From positions 1-7,213 of the forward strand of contig DIVR01000032.1 in NCBI GenBank assembly GCA_002428325.1: DNA of 7,213 nucleotides, in the 5' to 3' direction. Position 1 is the stretch's first letter. Each line of letters begins with the position of its first letter. Positions 1 to 4,698 of this stretch are shown in pieces. The notes under the pieces were generated by a model. It searched no databases. It saw nothing but the letters and a program-made list of their open reading frames with translations, and was not told the origin of the DNA. The position numbers and the translations under genes are program-made. The DNA is from a bacterium UBP4_UBA6127 (GTDB taxonomy: Bacteria > UBP4 > UBA4092).

Positions 1-542
1 GAACCATAGATACCGTAGAGAGTAACATCATCATTCAGGGCTTCATCGTTTTCAGCGCCTTTCCAGGCGAAGAAATCAATGTAGCTGGGATCGAAATCCC
101 AAGTAGCCATGACGCCATCAACCGGAACATTGTTCGGAATGATGAAACCTTCCCCATATTTCGGGGCGGCAACGAGTGAACCTTCCGGTGTCACTTCGTT
201 CATCCAACGGCCAACAACCACGGAAATCGGGCTGTCATACATTTTGGCCAGTTTGACATAACCTTCCCAAAGGTTCAGGTCGCCATTGGTGGCCACATCG
301 GAACCATTGCCGGTCCCGAAATCATTTTTGTACTTGATGGCCACTTTGGTCATCACGTTATCAGCTAAATCAGCGGTTGCCCACAGATAAATTTCGGATT
401 CCATATATTTGGAATCATTACCATTATCCGGTGCAGCCAAAACTCCACGGGCTTCAATAGAACCACCCATGGTAACATTCTCAGCAGCAACGACCGGGGT
501 CATTAAAGCTGCCAGTGCGAGAACTACGAGTAATTTTTTCAT
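1..542 (-). CDS. Secreted beta-barrel (alginate-export-like) porin, N-terminal part, cut by window edge
   Basis: The reading frame starts at ATG 542-540 and stays open for 180 codons to the window edge, so the C-terminus is missing. Residues 1-20 (MKKLLVVLALAALMTPVVAA) form a typical Sec signal peptide with likely cleavage before E21-N22. The mature part alternates polar and hydrophobic residues as outer-membrane strands do, for example IYLWATADLADNVMTKVAIKY, and carries the segments LWEGYVKL, SVVVGRW and YGEGFIIPNN. The order 'strand, D-N-V, GxG loop, L/W-x-G-Y-V-K-L, V-V-G-R, YG(E/D)GF(I/V)I' is what I know from alginate-export-like (AlgE-type) porins of uncultured Gram-negative bacteria. 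The inferred role is passive solute or polysaccharide uptake or export across the outer membrane; the substrate cannot be told. The start is supported by AAGGGGG at 561-555, 12 nt upstream. A strong promoter and long leader suggest high, regulated expression. Generic porin is the main alternative. Confidence 0.75.
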   Translation of the reverse strand, partial: MKKLLVVLALAALMTPVVAAENVTMGGSIEARGVLAAPDNGNDSKYMESEIYLWATADLADNVMTKVAIKYKNDFGTGNGSDVATNGDLNLWEGYVKLAKMYDSPISVVVGRWMNEVTPEGSLVAAPKYGEGFIIPNNVPVDGVMATWDFDPSYIDFFAWKGAENDEALNDDVTLYGIYG

Positions 543-790
543 TGTGTAATAAATCCCCCTTAAGGATTTTAAAACATAGAGCTTAAGTCCTCAGGGTTGT
601 TTTTGCTTCGGTGACATTTCACTCCACCGAAACTCCCTTATGGACTTTTGGTTTGGCCTGTAACTTAAAGTCTCTCATCCGAACCTTCCTGGCCTGGGGG
701 ATGTTACGCCTCCTTTCTGCGCCGGTTTGAAGTTTCGACTGAAACAATGCGGATTATTCAAAGCGTTCAAATAATCTGCATTTTACAGAC
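543..790 (-). promoter_or_regulatory. Long structured 5' leader of the porin gene
   Basis: The stretch between the predicted transcription start (about 790) and the porin ATG contains several inverted repeats. There are 10-nt arms at 779-770 and 758-749 (one G-U pair, 11-nt loop). GTTTC/GAAAC lies at 745-741/736-732. GACTTT/AAAGTC has an 18-nt loop, with its second arm around 646-651. TTCGGTG/CACCGAA occupies 631-625/613-607. The heptamer CAGGCCA occurs twice on this strand. The likely ribosome-binding site AAGGGGG lies at 561-555. I compared it by eye with the conserved cores of the SAM, TPP, cobalamin, FMN, glycine, lysine, c-di-GMP and ZTP riboswitches and recognised none. A cis-regulatory RNA is plausible but unassigned. 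Confidence 0.4.
749..779 (-). repeat. Inverted repeat / hairpin at the start of the porin leader
   Basis: The arms GCAGATTATT (779-770) and AATAATCCGC (758-749) pair over 10 positions with one G-U pair around an 11-nt loop. The hairpin sits within about 15 nt of the predicted transcription start. A stem so close to the 5' end could stabilise the mRNA or be part of a larger regulatory fold. No run of U follows it on either strand, so a terminator is unlikely. Confidence 0.45.
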
Positions 791-796
791 CATTAC

Positions 797-826
797 ATTT
801 TAATAAAGATATTTTTCTTCTGTCAA
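797..826 (-). promoter_or_regulatory. Sigma70-type promoter of the porin gene
   Basis: On the minus strand a perfect TTGACA (826-821) is followed after 18 bp by TAAAAT (802-797). Transcription would begin near 790 and give an untranslated leader of about 245 nt before the ATG at 542. This is one of the two best promoters in the window. The spacing matches the promoter of the lipoprotein gene at 2028-2057. Confidence 0.6.
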
Positions 827-842
827 GCTTTTCCTGCATCTT

Positions 843-1027
843 TTTTTTAATAAATTATCAGATAAAAATAAGATAATAAGAGAACAACAGAACTTTTCCG
901 GTGGACAGCCCCTCCCGGAGAGAGACTTTATTTGTTGATTTCCAGGAGATTTATCAAACCCTCAGAATCGGCTGGAAGGCCTTTAAAATAAGGATTTGCA
1001 GCCATCCCTGGAGGATTATATTGATTC
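843..1027. other. Intergenic, no gene seen
   Basis: Between the porin promoter and the next plus-strand promoter the sequence is very AT-rich at 843-890, then mixed. It contains only a short palindrome (CTCCCGGAG, about 915-924). I see no convincing ORF with a ribosome-binding site, no RNA gene and no mobile-element end. The region separates two divergent transcription units and probably holds regulator sites that I cannot identify. Confidence 0.4.
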
Positions 1028-1036
1028 TGATATAAT
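1028..1036 (+). promoter_or_regulatory. Extended -10 promoter (TGATATAAT) before the LamG unit
   Basis: TGA-TATAAT is a perfect extended -10 element; no good -35 hexamer lies 16-18 bp upstream (CTGGAG at 1008-1013), as is common for extended -10 promoters. Initiation would fall at about 1043, only about 5 nt before an ATG at 1048. A second TATAAT occurs at 1063-1068 without the TG extension. The same arrangement precedes the gene at 3096. Confidence 0.45.
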
Positions 1037-1047
1037 TTTCATCAGGC

Positions 1048-1140
1048 ATGAATATCAGGGGGTATAATCAGAAATTATTCAGGGTAATTGATATGTTTTT
1101 GGTTGTATTTATCCCAAAAATTATTTTTCGAGGATACTGA
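1048..1140 (+). CDS. Possible 30-residue leaderless small ORF coupled to the LamG gene
   Basis: ATG 1048 opens 30 codons and ends in TGA at 1138-1140; the final A is also the first base of the LamG gene's ATG (TGATG). The peptide begins MNIRGYNQKL and has a hydrophobic C-terminal half (FLVVFIPKII) flanked by Arg and Lys, so it could insert in or lie on a membrane. There is no useful ribosome-binding site before it, but the extended -10 element at 1028-1036 would place the transcript start about 5 nt upstream of the ATG, which fits leaderless translation. The GAGG used by the LamG gene lies inside its last codons, so translating it could control or feed the next gene. It could equally be an accidental frame in the LamG leader; I recognise no family. 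Confidence 0.3.
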   Translation: MNIRGYNQKLFRVIDMFLVVFIPKIIFRGY

Positions 1141-1904
1141 TGCAAGAGTTCTCTTTACGGAAAAAGACCCTTTTAGAGACATCCCATCTCATCAGTTACT
1201 GGGATTTTCAGGAAGAGGCAGGCAGGGACCGGGTTGCCTGTGGAGCCTATCCCTATAAATTAAAAGAGATGGGAGGCCCCATCGAAAGGGTTACGGATAG
1301 GGTTGGGGAGAAATACGGCGTCCGCATGGTCCCCGGGAAATGGTTTATGATTCCCAGAGCTCAGTGTCCTGCCTTGGACATTCATGGCCCCCAGGCTCAA
1401 CTGACCCTGTTGGCCTGGATCAAACGGGAACCAAAGACTGTCCAAACAGGAGAGTGCCAGGCCGTCGCCGGCCTTTGGGATGAGAGCCGAAGAAAAAGAC
1501 AATATTGCCTTTTCATTGATTTGCAAATTCACAATAGTAAGGATCAAGCCGGCGGCCATGTCTCCTCGATTGGCGGACCCACTCCCGGACATCCCTATTG
1601 TATGGATGCTGCCATCGGGAAAACCCCTATCAACCTGGATCAATGGCATTACCTGGCCTTCACTTATGATGGGGAATATGCCAGGGTCTATCTGAACGGC
1701 AACCTGGATTCCAGAGATTCATTTAATCCTTATTTATATAAAGGGGGATTATTCGATGCCGGACCCGAGGGAGCTGATTTTACCGTAGGAGCAGTGGATC
1801 GGTCCGGGGAAATGGGAAACTGGTACACCGGACTGCTGGGAGGGCTGGCTCTTTTTAATCGAGCCTTACCTGAGTCGGAAATAAGGCGGGCGGGAAAGAT
1901 ATAA
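1140..1904 (+). CDS. LamG / concanavalin A-like jelly-roll domain protein, no signal peptide
   Basis: A 254-residue protein made almost entirely of one LamG-like (Laminin_G_3 type) beta-sandwich. Hallmarks in order: LISYWDFQE (17-25), the first strand; LTLLAWIK (88-95); W169-H-Y-L-A-F-T-Y-D-G (169-178); ARVYLNGNLD (181-190); and the closing FTVGAV (214-219) and YTGLLGGLALFNRALPESEI (229-248). Such domains bind carbohydrate or protein ligands, but the ligand cannot be read from the sequence. The start is supported by GAGG at 1130-1133, 6 nt upstream; an in-frame TGA at 1089-1091 and the absence of another start codon rule out an upstream signal peptide. The protein therefore seems cytoplasmic, which is odd because most LamG proteins are exported. 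It holds five cysteines (34, 76, 106, 123, 154). Its start overlaps the stop of a possible 30-codon ORF. No terminator with a U-tract is evident after it. Confidence 0.75.
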   Translation: MQEFSLRKKTLLETSHLISYWDFQEEAGRDRVACGAYPYKLKEMGGPIERVTDRVGEKYGVRMVPGKWFMIPRAQCPALDIHGPQAQLTLLAWIKREPKTVQTGECQAVAGLWDESRRKRQYCLFIDLQIHNSKDQAGGHVSSIGGPTPGHPYCMDAAIGKTPINLDQWHYLAFTYDGEYARVYLNGNLDSRDSFNPYLYKGGLFDAGPEGADFTVGAVDRSGEMGNWYTGLLGGLALFNRALPESEIRRAGKI

Positions 1905-2027
1905 TTCCATGGCCTACAGGGTATCAGAGGTCTTAGCAGCCCGTCATTTCAACAATAGGCAAGGGATAAAAAGGCGATTTATTACCTTTCTGAAGATAAT
2001 TATTTTCCTTATTTTTAGGGAGATAAC

Positions 2028-2057
2028 TTGACAAAAGATTGGATTTTTTCTTATAGT
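2028..2057 (+). promoter_or_regulatory. Sigma70-type promoter of the lipoprotein gene
   Basis: A perfect TTGACA (2028-2033) is followed after 18 bp by TATAGT (2052-2057); TTATAG with 17 bp is the alternative -10. Transcription would begin near 2064, giving a leader of about 88 nt. The leader can fold: CAATCC (2066-2071) pairs with GGATTG (2124-2129), and AACCC (2089-2093) with GGGTT (2117-2121) inside it. The ribosome-binding site is AAAGGGGG at 2132-2139, 12 nt before the ATG, nearly the same layout as in the porin gene. Confidence 0.6.
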
Positions 2058-2073
2058 TGAATAATCAATCCAA
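2039..2073. promoter_or_regulatory. Operator-like inverted repeat over the lipoprotein promoter
   Basis: TTGGATT (2039-2045) and AATCCAA (2067-2073) are perfect 7-bp inverted arms separated by 21 bp. They bracket the -10 element and the predicted start site. The left arm lies in the spacer between -35 and -10. This is where a dimeric repressor would bind, but no regulator gene lies in the window and the arms may be chance in AT-rich DNA. Confidence 0.25.
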
Positions 2074-2151
2074 ATATCCTGTTATCGAAACCCATTTAAG
2101 GGATACTCTTGTGTAAGGGTTACGGATTGCGAAAGGGGGTGTACTGATAAA

Positions 2152-2346
2152 ATGAAGAAAGGTTTGGTTTACCTGATCCTGGTTGCCTCTTTGGCACTGA
2201 TGGTTGGTTGCGCTAAACAGGAAGCTCCGGCTCCTGAAGTTGCTCCGGCTGTTGAAGCTCCGGCCACCGAAGCTCCGGCTGTTGATTCCACCGCACCGGC
2301 TGCTGACACCGCTGCTCCGGCTGAAGACACAACTGCCACTAAGTAA
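2152..2346 (+). CDS. Small Ala/Pro-rich lipoprotein
   Basis: A 64-residue protein with a lipoprotein signal peptide: MKKG, a hydrophobic stretch LVYLILVASLALMVG, then Cys20 in the lipobox MVGC. After lipidation the mature protein would have only about 45 residues. They are low in complexity and rich in Ala, Pro, Glu, Asp and Thr, built from repeated E-A-P-A units and net acidic. No folded domain is apparent, so a flexible periplasmic or surface tether or spacer is the best guess; I do not recognise a named family. Expression looks strong: perfect TTGACA promoter, G-rich ribosome-binding site 12 nt before the ATG, and a hairpin terminator just after the stop. The opposite strand also has an open frame here, but this comes from the repeats. 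The start is well fixed by the signal peptide. Confidence 0.8.
   Translation: MKKGLVYLILVASLALMVGCAKQEAPAPEVAPAVEAPATEAPAVDSTAPAADTAAPAEDTTATK
2221..2322 (+). repeat. Short direct repeats coding the E-A-P-A units
   Basis: The 12-mer GAAGCTCCGGCT occurs at 2221-2232 and 2269-2280 and with one change at 2254-2265. Its core GCTCCGG also occurs at 2242-2248 and 2314-2320. The DNA itself, not only the protein, is repetitive, which suggests expansion by slippage or unequal exchange. The number of repeats may vary between strains. Confidence 0.6.
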
Positions 2347-2374
2347 TTGTATTTGAGTTTGGAACTATCCAAAC

Positions 2375-2434
2375 CGTCCCGTTGAAGTCCCTTCAATGGG
2401 AAGCGGGACGAATGTCTTTATTTAACAGTTTTTT
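2375..2434 (+). terminator. Probable intrinsic terminator of the lipoprotein gene
   Basis: CGTCCCG (2375-2381) pairs with CGGGACG (2404-2410). The stem continues inward as TTGAAG (2382-2387) with CTTCAA (2391-2396) around a 3-nt loop, leaving a 7-nt bulge at 2397-2403. A moderately U-rich stretch follows (2414-2423) and a run of six T at 2429-2434. Its position 28 bp after the stop supports the call; the imperfect U-tract lowers confidence, and some read-through into the Hsp20 gene is possible. Confidence 0.6.
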
Positions 2435-2449
2435 AAAGTGAACTGGAGG

Positions 2450-2481
2450 AGAAGAGGGGTATCTAACAATACCCCTCTTCT
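2450..2481. repeat. Perfect 13-bp hairpin upstream of the Hsp20 gene
   Basis: AGAAGAGGGGTAT (2450-2462) and ATACCCCTCTTCT (2469-2481) pair perfectly around the 6-nt loop CTAACA. It is the longest uninterrupted stem in the window. No U-tract follows on either strand, so it is not a standard terminator. It lies 23 nt before the Hsp20 ATG, directly after an SD-like GGAGG (2445-2449). AGGAGAA (2447-2453) could instead pair with TTCTCCT (2498-2504) next to the ATG, and the two pairings exclude each other. A regulatory switch or a second terminator are both possible. Confidence 0.5.
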
Positions 2482-2504
2482 ATTCAAATCAGAGATTTTC
2501 TCCT

Positions 2505-3017
2505 ATGAAACCCTCTCGAAAAATAGATGGGTGCCCTCAAAGCATTTCCAAGAATGCCTCGAAAGAAGCGGCCCATCGGAAAAGTAATTCTGACTGGTCT
2601 GATTTCAGTGACGAGTTTGAATGTGATTCTTTGATGGAAGGAATCCTCCCTTCCCTTCAAGTCAGAATGGCCCATTCCCGGAAATTGTTTCTTCCCCCCA
2701 CCGATATTATCGAAATGGAAATGGAATACTGTATTCGTATAGAGATTGCCGGACTCCGGACCGGACAATATACCCTGGAATGGAAAGGTTATGACCTGAA
2801 AATCCATGGATACCGGGAAGAGACCCCCTCACCGGCTCCCAGCCGTTACCATCAATTTGAAATCCTTTATGGAGCTTTTGAACGGATTATCCGAATGCCC
2901 CAGAATGTGGACCAGCATAATACCAAAGCCCAATATCAGGATGGGATTTTGGAAATCACAGTTCCCAAAAGTAATTCCGGAAAAACCATCCAAATCCCGG
3001 TCATCTCCGAAGACTAG
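2505..3017 (+). CDS. Small heat-shock protein, Hsp20 / alpha-crystallin family
   Basis: A 170-residue holdase-type chaperone that would bind unfolding proteins without ATP and form oligomers. The alpha-crystallin domain spans about 63-156: LPPTDIIEMEMEYCIRIEI (63-81), then A82-G83-L84 where family members usually have L-P-G, F118-E-I-L-Y-G-A-F-E-R-I-I-R-M-P (118-132), and the signature DGILEITVPK (146-155). The C-terminal IQI (162-164) matches the I-x-I tail that binds a neighbouring subunit's groove. The first 60 residues are longer and more polar than usual, rich in Ser, Asp and Lys, with one Trp and two Phe at 31-38. No good ribosome-binding site precedes ATG 2505 (only AGAG at 2491-2494). 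ATG 2634 (MEGILPS) is an alternative start giving a more typical short N-terminus, but its site is also weak. No own promoter is clear. Confidence 0.85.
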   Translation: MKPSRKIDGCPQSISKNASKEAAHRKSNSDWSDFSDEFECDSLMEGILPSLQVRMAHSRKLFLPPTDIIEMEMEYCIRIEIAGLRTGQYTLEWKGYDLKIHGYREETPSPAPSRYHQFEILYGAFERIIRMPQNVDQHNTKAQYQDGILEITVPKSNSGKTIQIPVISED

Positions 3018-3075
3018 ACCTGAGATTTCCAGCCAGATACCCTGTCAGAAGTTAGAGCTTTCCACCCGGCAATAC

Positions 3076-3084
3076 TGGTATAAT
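3076..3084 (+). promoter_or_regulatory. Extended -10 promoter (TGGTATAAT) of the Agl23-like gene
   Basis: TGG-TATAAT is a perfect extended -10 element with no recognisable -35. It ends 11 nt before ATG 3096, so transcription should start at about 3091 and leave a leader of 3-5 nt. No ribosome-binding site exists in TACTCCCAACC, which precedes the ATG. Together these suggest a leaderless mRNA. The layout is the same, to the base, as the element at 1028-1036. Confidence 0.5.
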
Positions 3085-3095
3085 TACTCCCAACC

Positions 3096-4688
3096 ATGCA
3101 AAAGAAATATTTTTATTATCTGGTCATTGGGCTGATTATCGGGGTTGCCGTCTATTTCCGGTTCTATGAATTGGCCCTTCGGCCCTTGCACCATGATGAG
3201 AGTCTCCATGCCTTTTATTCCTGGTTATTCGAGACCAAAGGGTATTATCGGTATCATCCCATGCTGCATGGCCCGTTTCTGTATAATGCCAATGCCCTGG
3301 TTTACTATCTGCTGGGAGACACCCAATGGACCTCCAGACTACTGCCGGCATTCGCAGGGATATTGCTGGTCATCACCAGCCTGGGGTTAAAACCTGCCCT
3401 GGGGAAGGTGGGAACGCTGGCAACGGCAATCCTCCTCGCCTTTTCTCCCGCTTTTGTTTATTATTCAAGGTTTTTAAGGAATGACATCTATATTGCCCTT
3501 TTCTGGACAGGGATTTGGGTCTGTCTGCTGGGTTGGAAGCAAACCAAGAATCCAGCCTGGTGGTATCCGGCTTCAGGATTACTAGCCCTTTCATTCTGCG
3601 CCAAAGAAAACACTTATTTCGCCTTATTTTCGTTTATGAGTTTTGGAATAGGGCTGGCACTATTCAGGATTTTCTGGAGAAAGACCCTCCTTTTTTCAGA
3701 TATTTTGAATTTTCTGAAATCATATTGGCTACCATTGGCCAGCTCATTTTTTATCTTCTGGATTATTTATTTACCCTTTTATACGGTATATTTCAGGTAT
3801 CCCCAGGACTGGAACGGATTTGTTGCCGGGTTAAGATACTGGGCCCAGCAGCACCAGATTCAACGATTAGGGGCCCCTTGGTGGTATTACCTGCCGCTTA
3901 TAGGGCTTTATGAGTTTCTGCCGGCAATCCTGGCCCTGGGAGCCTTTATGCGAATCCTGAGGGAGAAAATAACCGATTGGGTCCCCTGGTTTCTTCTGTG
4001 GTGGTTTTTCAGCAGTTTTGGATTATATACCCTGGCTGGGGAAAAGGTCCCCTGGCTAATGCTCCATATCAGTTTACCCATGATATTTCTGGCAGGCTGG
4101 TGGTTCCAGAAGGCCTGGGAGGATAATAAGGTCCTCTCCCTACTGATAGTTTTCCCCTTGTTGTTGATTAGTTTAAATACCCTGTGGAATTTGAATTTCC
4201 GGTATTCAGCCTATGAACCGAGACTGACCGGGAAAATAACTCATGCCGAGCCGATGGCTTATGTCCAGACCACTTATGATATTCCCCGAATGCTGCAGGA
4301 TATGCAACGAAAGACTCCTGGACTGGGAAATGGCATCCTGGTAACCGGGGAAGCCTGCTGGCCCCTCTGCTGGTATTTAAGAAATGAGAAAGATATTTAT
4401 TTTGCCGATGGCATCAGTTTTGGGAATCGGGCCTACCGATATGTCATCACAGACGGGAATAATTATTTTATCGACCGGGTTCTCCTGGAAGGGTTTTATG
4501 AACCCAAGGTCTATCAGCTGCGAAGCTGGTGGCCTTCCCGGCCCTGGCCCAAACAAATGCCCCTGAGCGAAGCCCTGAAACTTTTCGTTAAAAGCTGGGA
4601 TTTAAAAAGTTTCAGCCGATTCTTTTACCTGAGGGAGACGGCTCATCCCCCAGGCTCCACGGAAATAATCCTTTGGACCCGAAAATAA
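3096..4688 (+). CDS. Agl23/TIGR03663-type polytopic membrane protein (glycosyltransferase-39-like)
   Basis: A 530-residue membrane protein of the TIGR03663 family ('flippase activity-associated protein Agl23'), related in build to the PMT/GT39 and ArnT lipid-phosphate-sugar glycosyltransferases. Landmarks: first helix 5-24; the extracytoplasmic loop motif RPLHHDES (29-36) with the acidic pair D34-E35 where GT-C enzymes keep catalytic acids; HPMLHGPFLY (54-63); WTSRLLPAFAG (78-88); SRFLRNDIY (124-132); CAKENTYF (168-175); and GEKVPWLMLHISLP (315-328), a strongly family-like segment. About 10 helices fill residues 5-365, then a soluble tail of about 160 residues begins around HAEPMAYVQTTYD (383-395). 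The inferred role is transfer or handling of lipid-linked sugars on the outer face of the inner membrane; substrate unknown. It follows the Hsp20 gene by 78 bp but has its own promoter. It ends 10 bp from a convergent gene. Confidence 0.8.
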   Translation: MQKKYFYYLVIGLIIGVAVYFRFYELALRPLHHDESLHAFYSWLFETKGYYRYHPMLHGPFLYNANALVYYLLGDTQWTSRLLPAFAGILLVITSLGLKPALGKVGTLATAILLAFSPAFVYYSRFLRNDIYIALFWTGIWVCLLGWKQTKNPAWWYPASGLLALSFCAKENTYFALFSFMSFGIGLALFRIFWRKTLLFSDILNFLKSYWLPLASSFFIFWIIYLPFYTVYFRYPQDWNGFVAGLRYWAQQHQIQRLGAPWWYYLPLIGLYEFLPAILALGAFMRILREKITDWVPWFLLWWFFSSFGLYTLAGEKVPWLMLHISLPMIFLAGWWFQKAWEDNKVLSLLIVFPLLLISLNTLWNLNFRYSAYEPRLTGKITHAEPMAYVQTTYDIPRMLQDMQRKTPGLGNGILVTGEACWPLCWYLRNEKDIYFADGISFGNRAYRYVITDGNNYFIDRVLLEGFYEPKVYQLRSWWPSRPWPKQMPLSEALKLFVKSWDLKSFSRFFYLRETAHPPGSTEIILWTRK

Positions 4689-4698
4689 GAGAGTCGAT

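Noticed and set aside
543..790. Known riboswitch in the porin leader
   Set aside because: I could not match the conserved cores of the common classes by eye, so no class name is given; the leader is kept only as an unassigned structured region.
1260..1649. Minus-strand ORF of 129 codons inside the LamG gene
   Set aside because: No SD or family features, and it lies opposite well-conserved LamG motifs.
2169..2396. Minus-strand ORF of 75 codons opposite the lipoprotein
   Set aside because: It is a by-product of the GCTCCGG repeats: low-complexity Ala/Gly/Ser, no ribosome-binding site, while the plus strand has signal peptide, lipobox, promoter and terminator.
2450..2481. Intrinsic terminator before the Hsp20 gene
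   Set aside because: The stem is excellent, but neither strand has a U-tract after it, and a better placed terminator for the lipoprotein gene exists at 2375-2410. It is reported as a hairpin only.
3515..3913. Plus-strand ORF of 132 codons in another frame of the Agl23-like gene
   Set aside because: It is covered by conserved family motifs in the real frame and has no start signal of its own.
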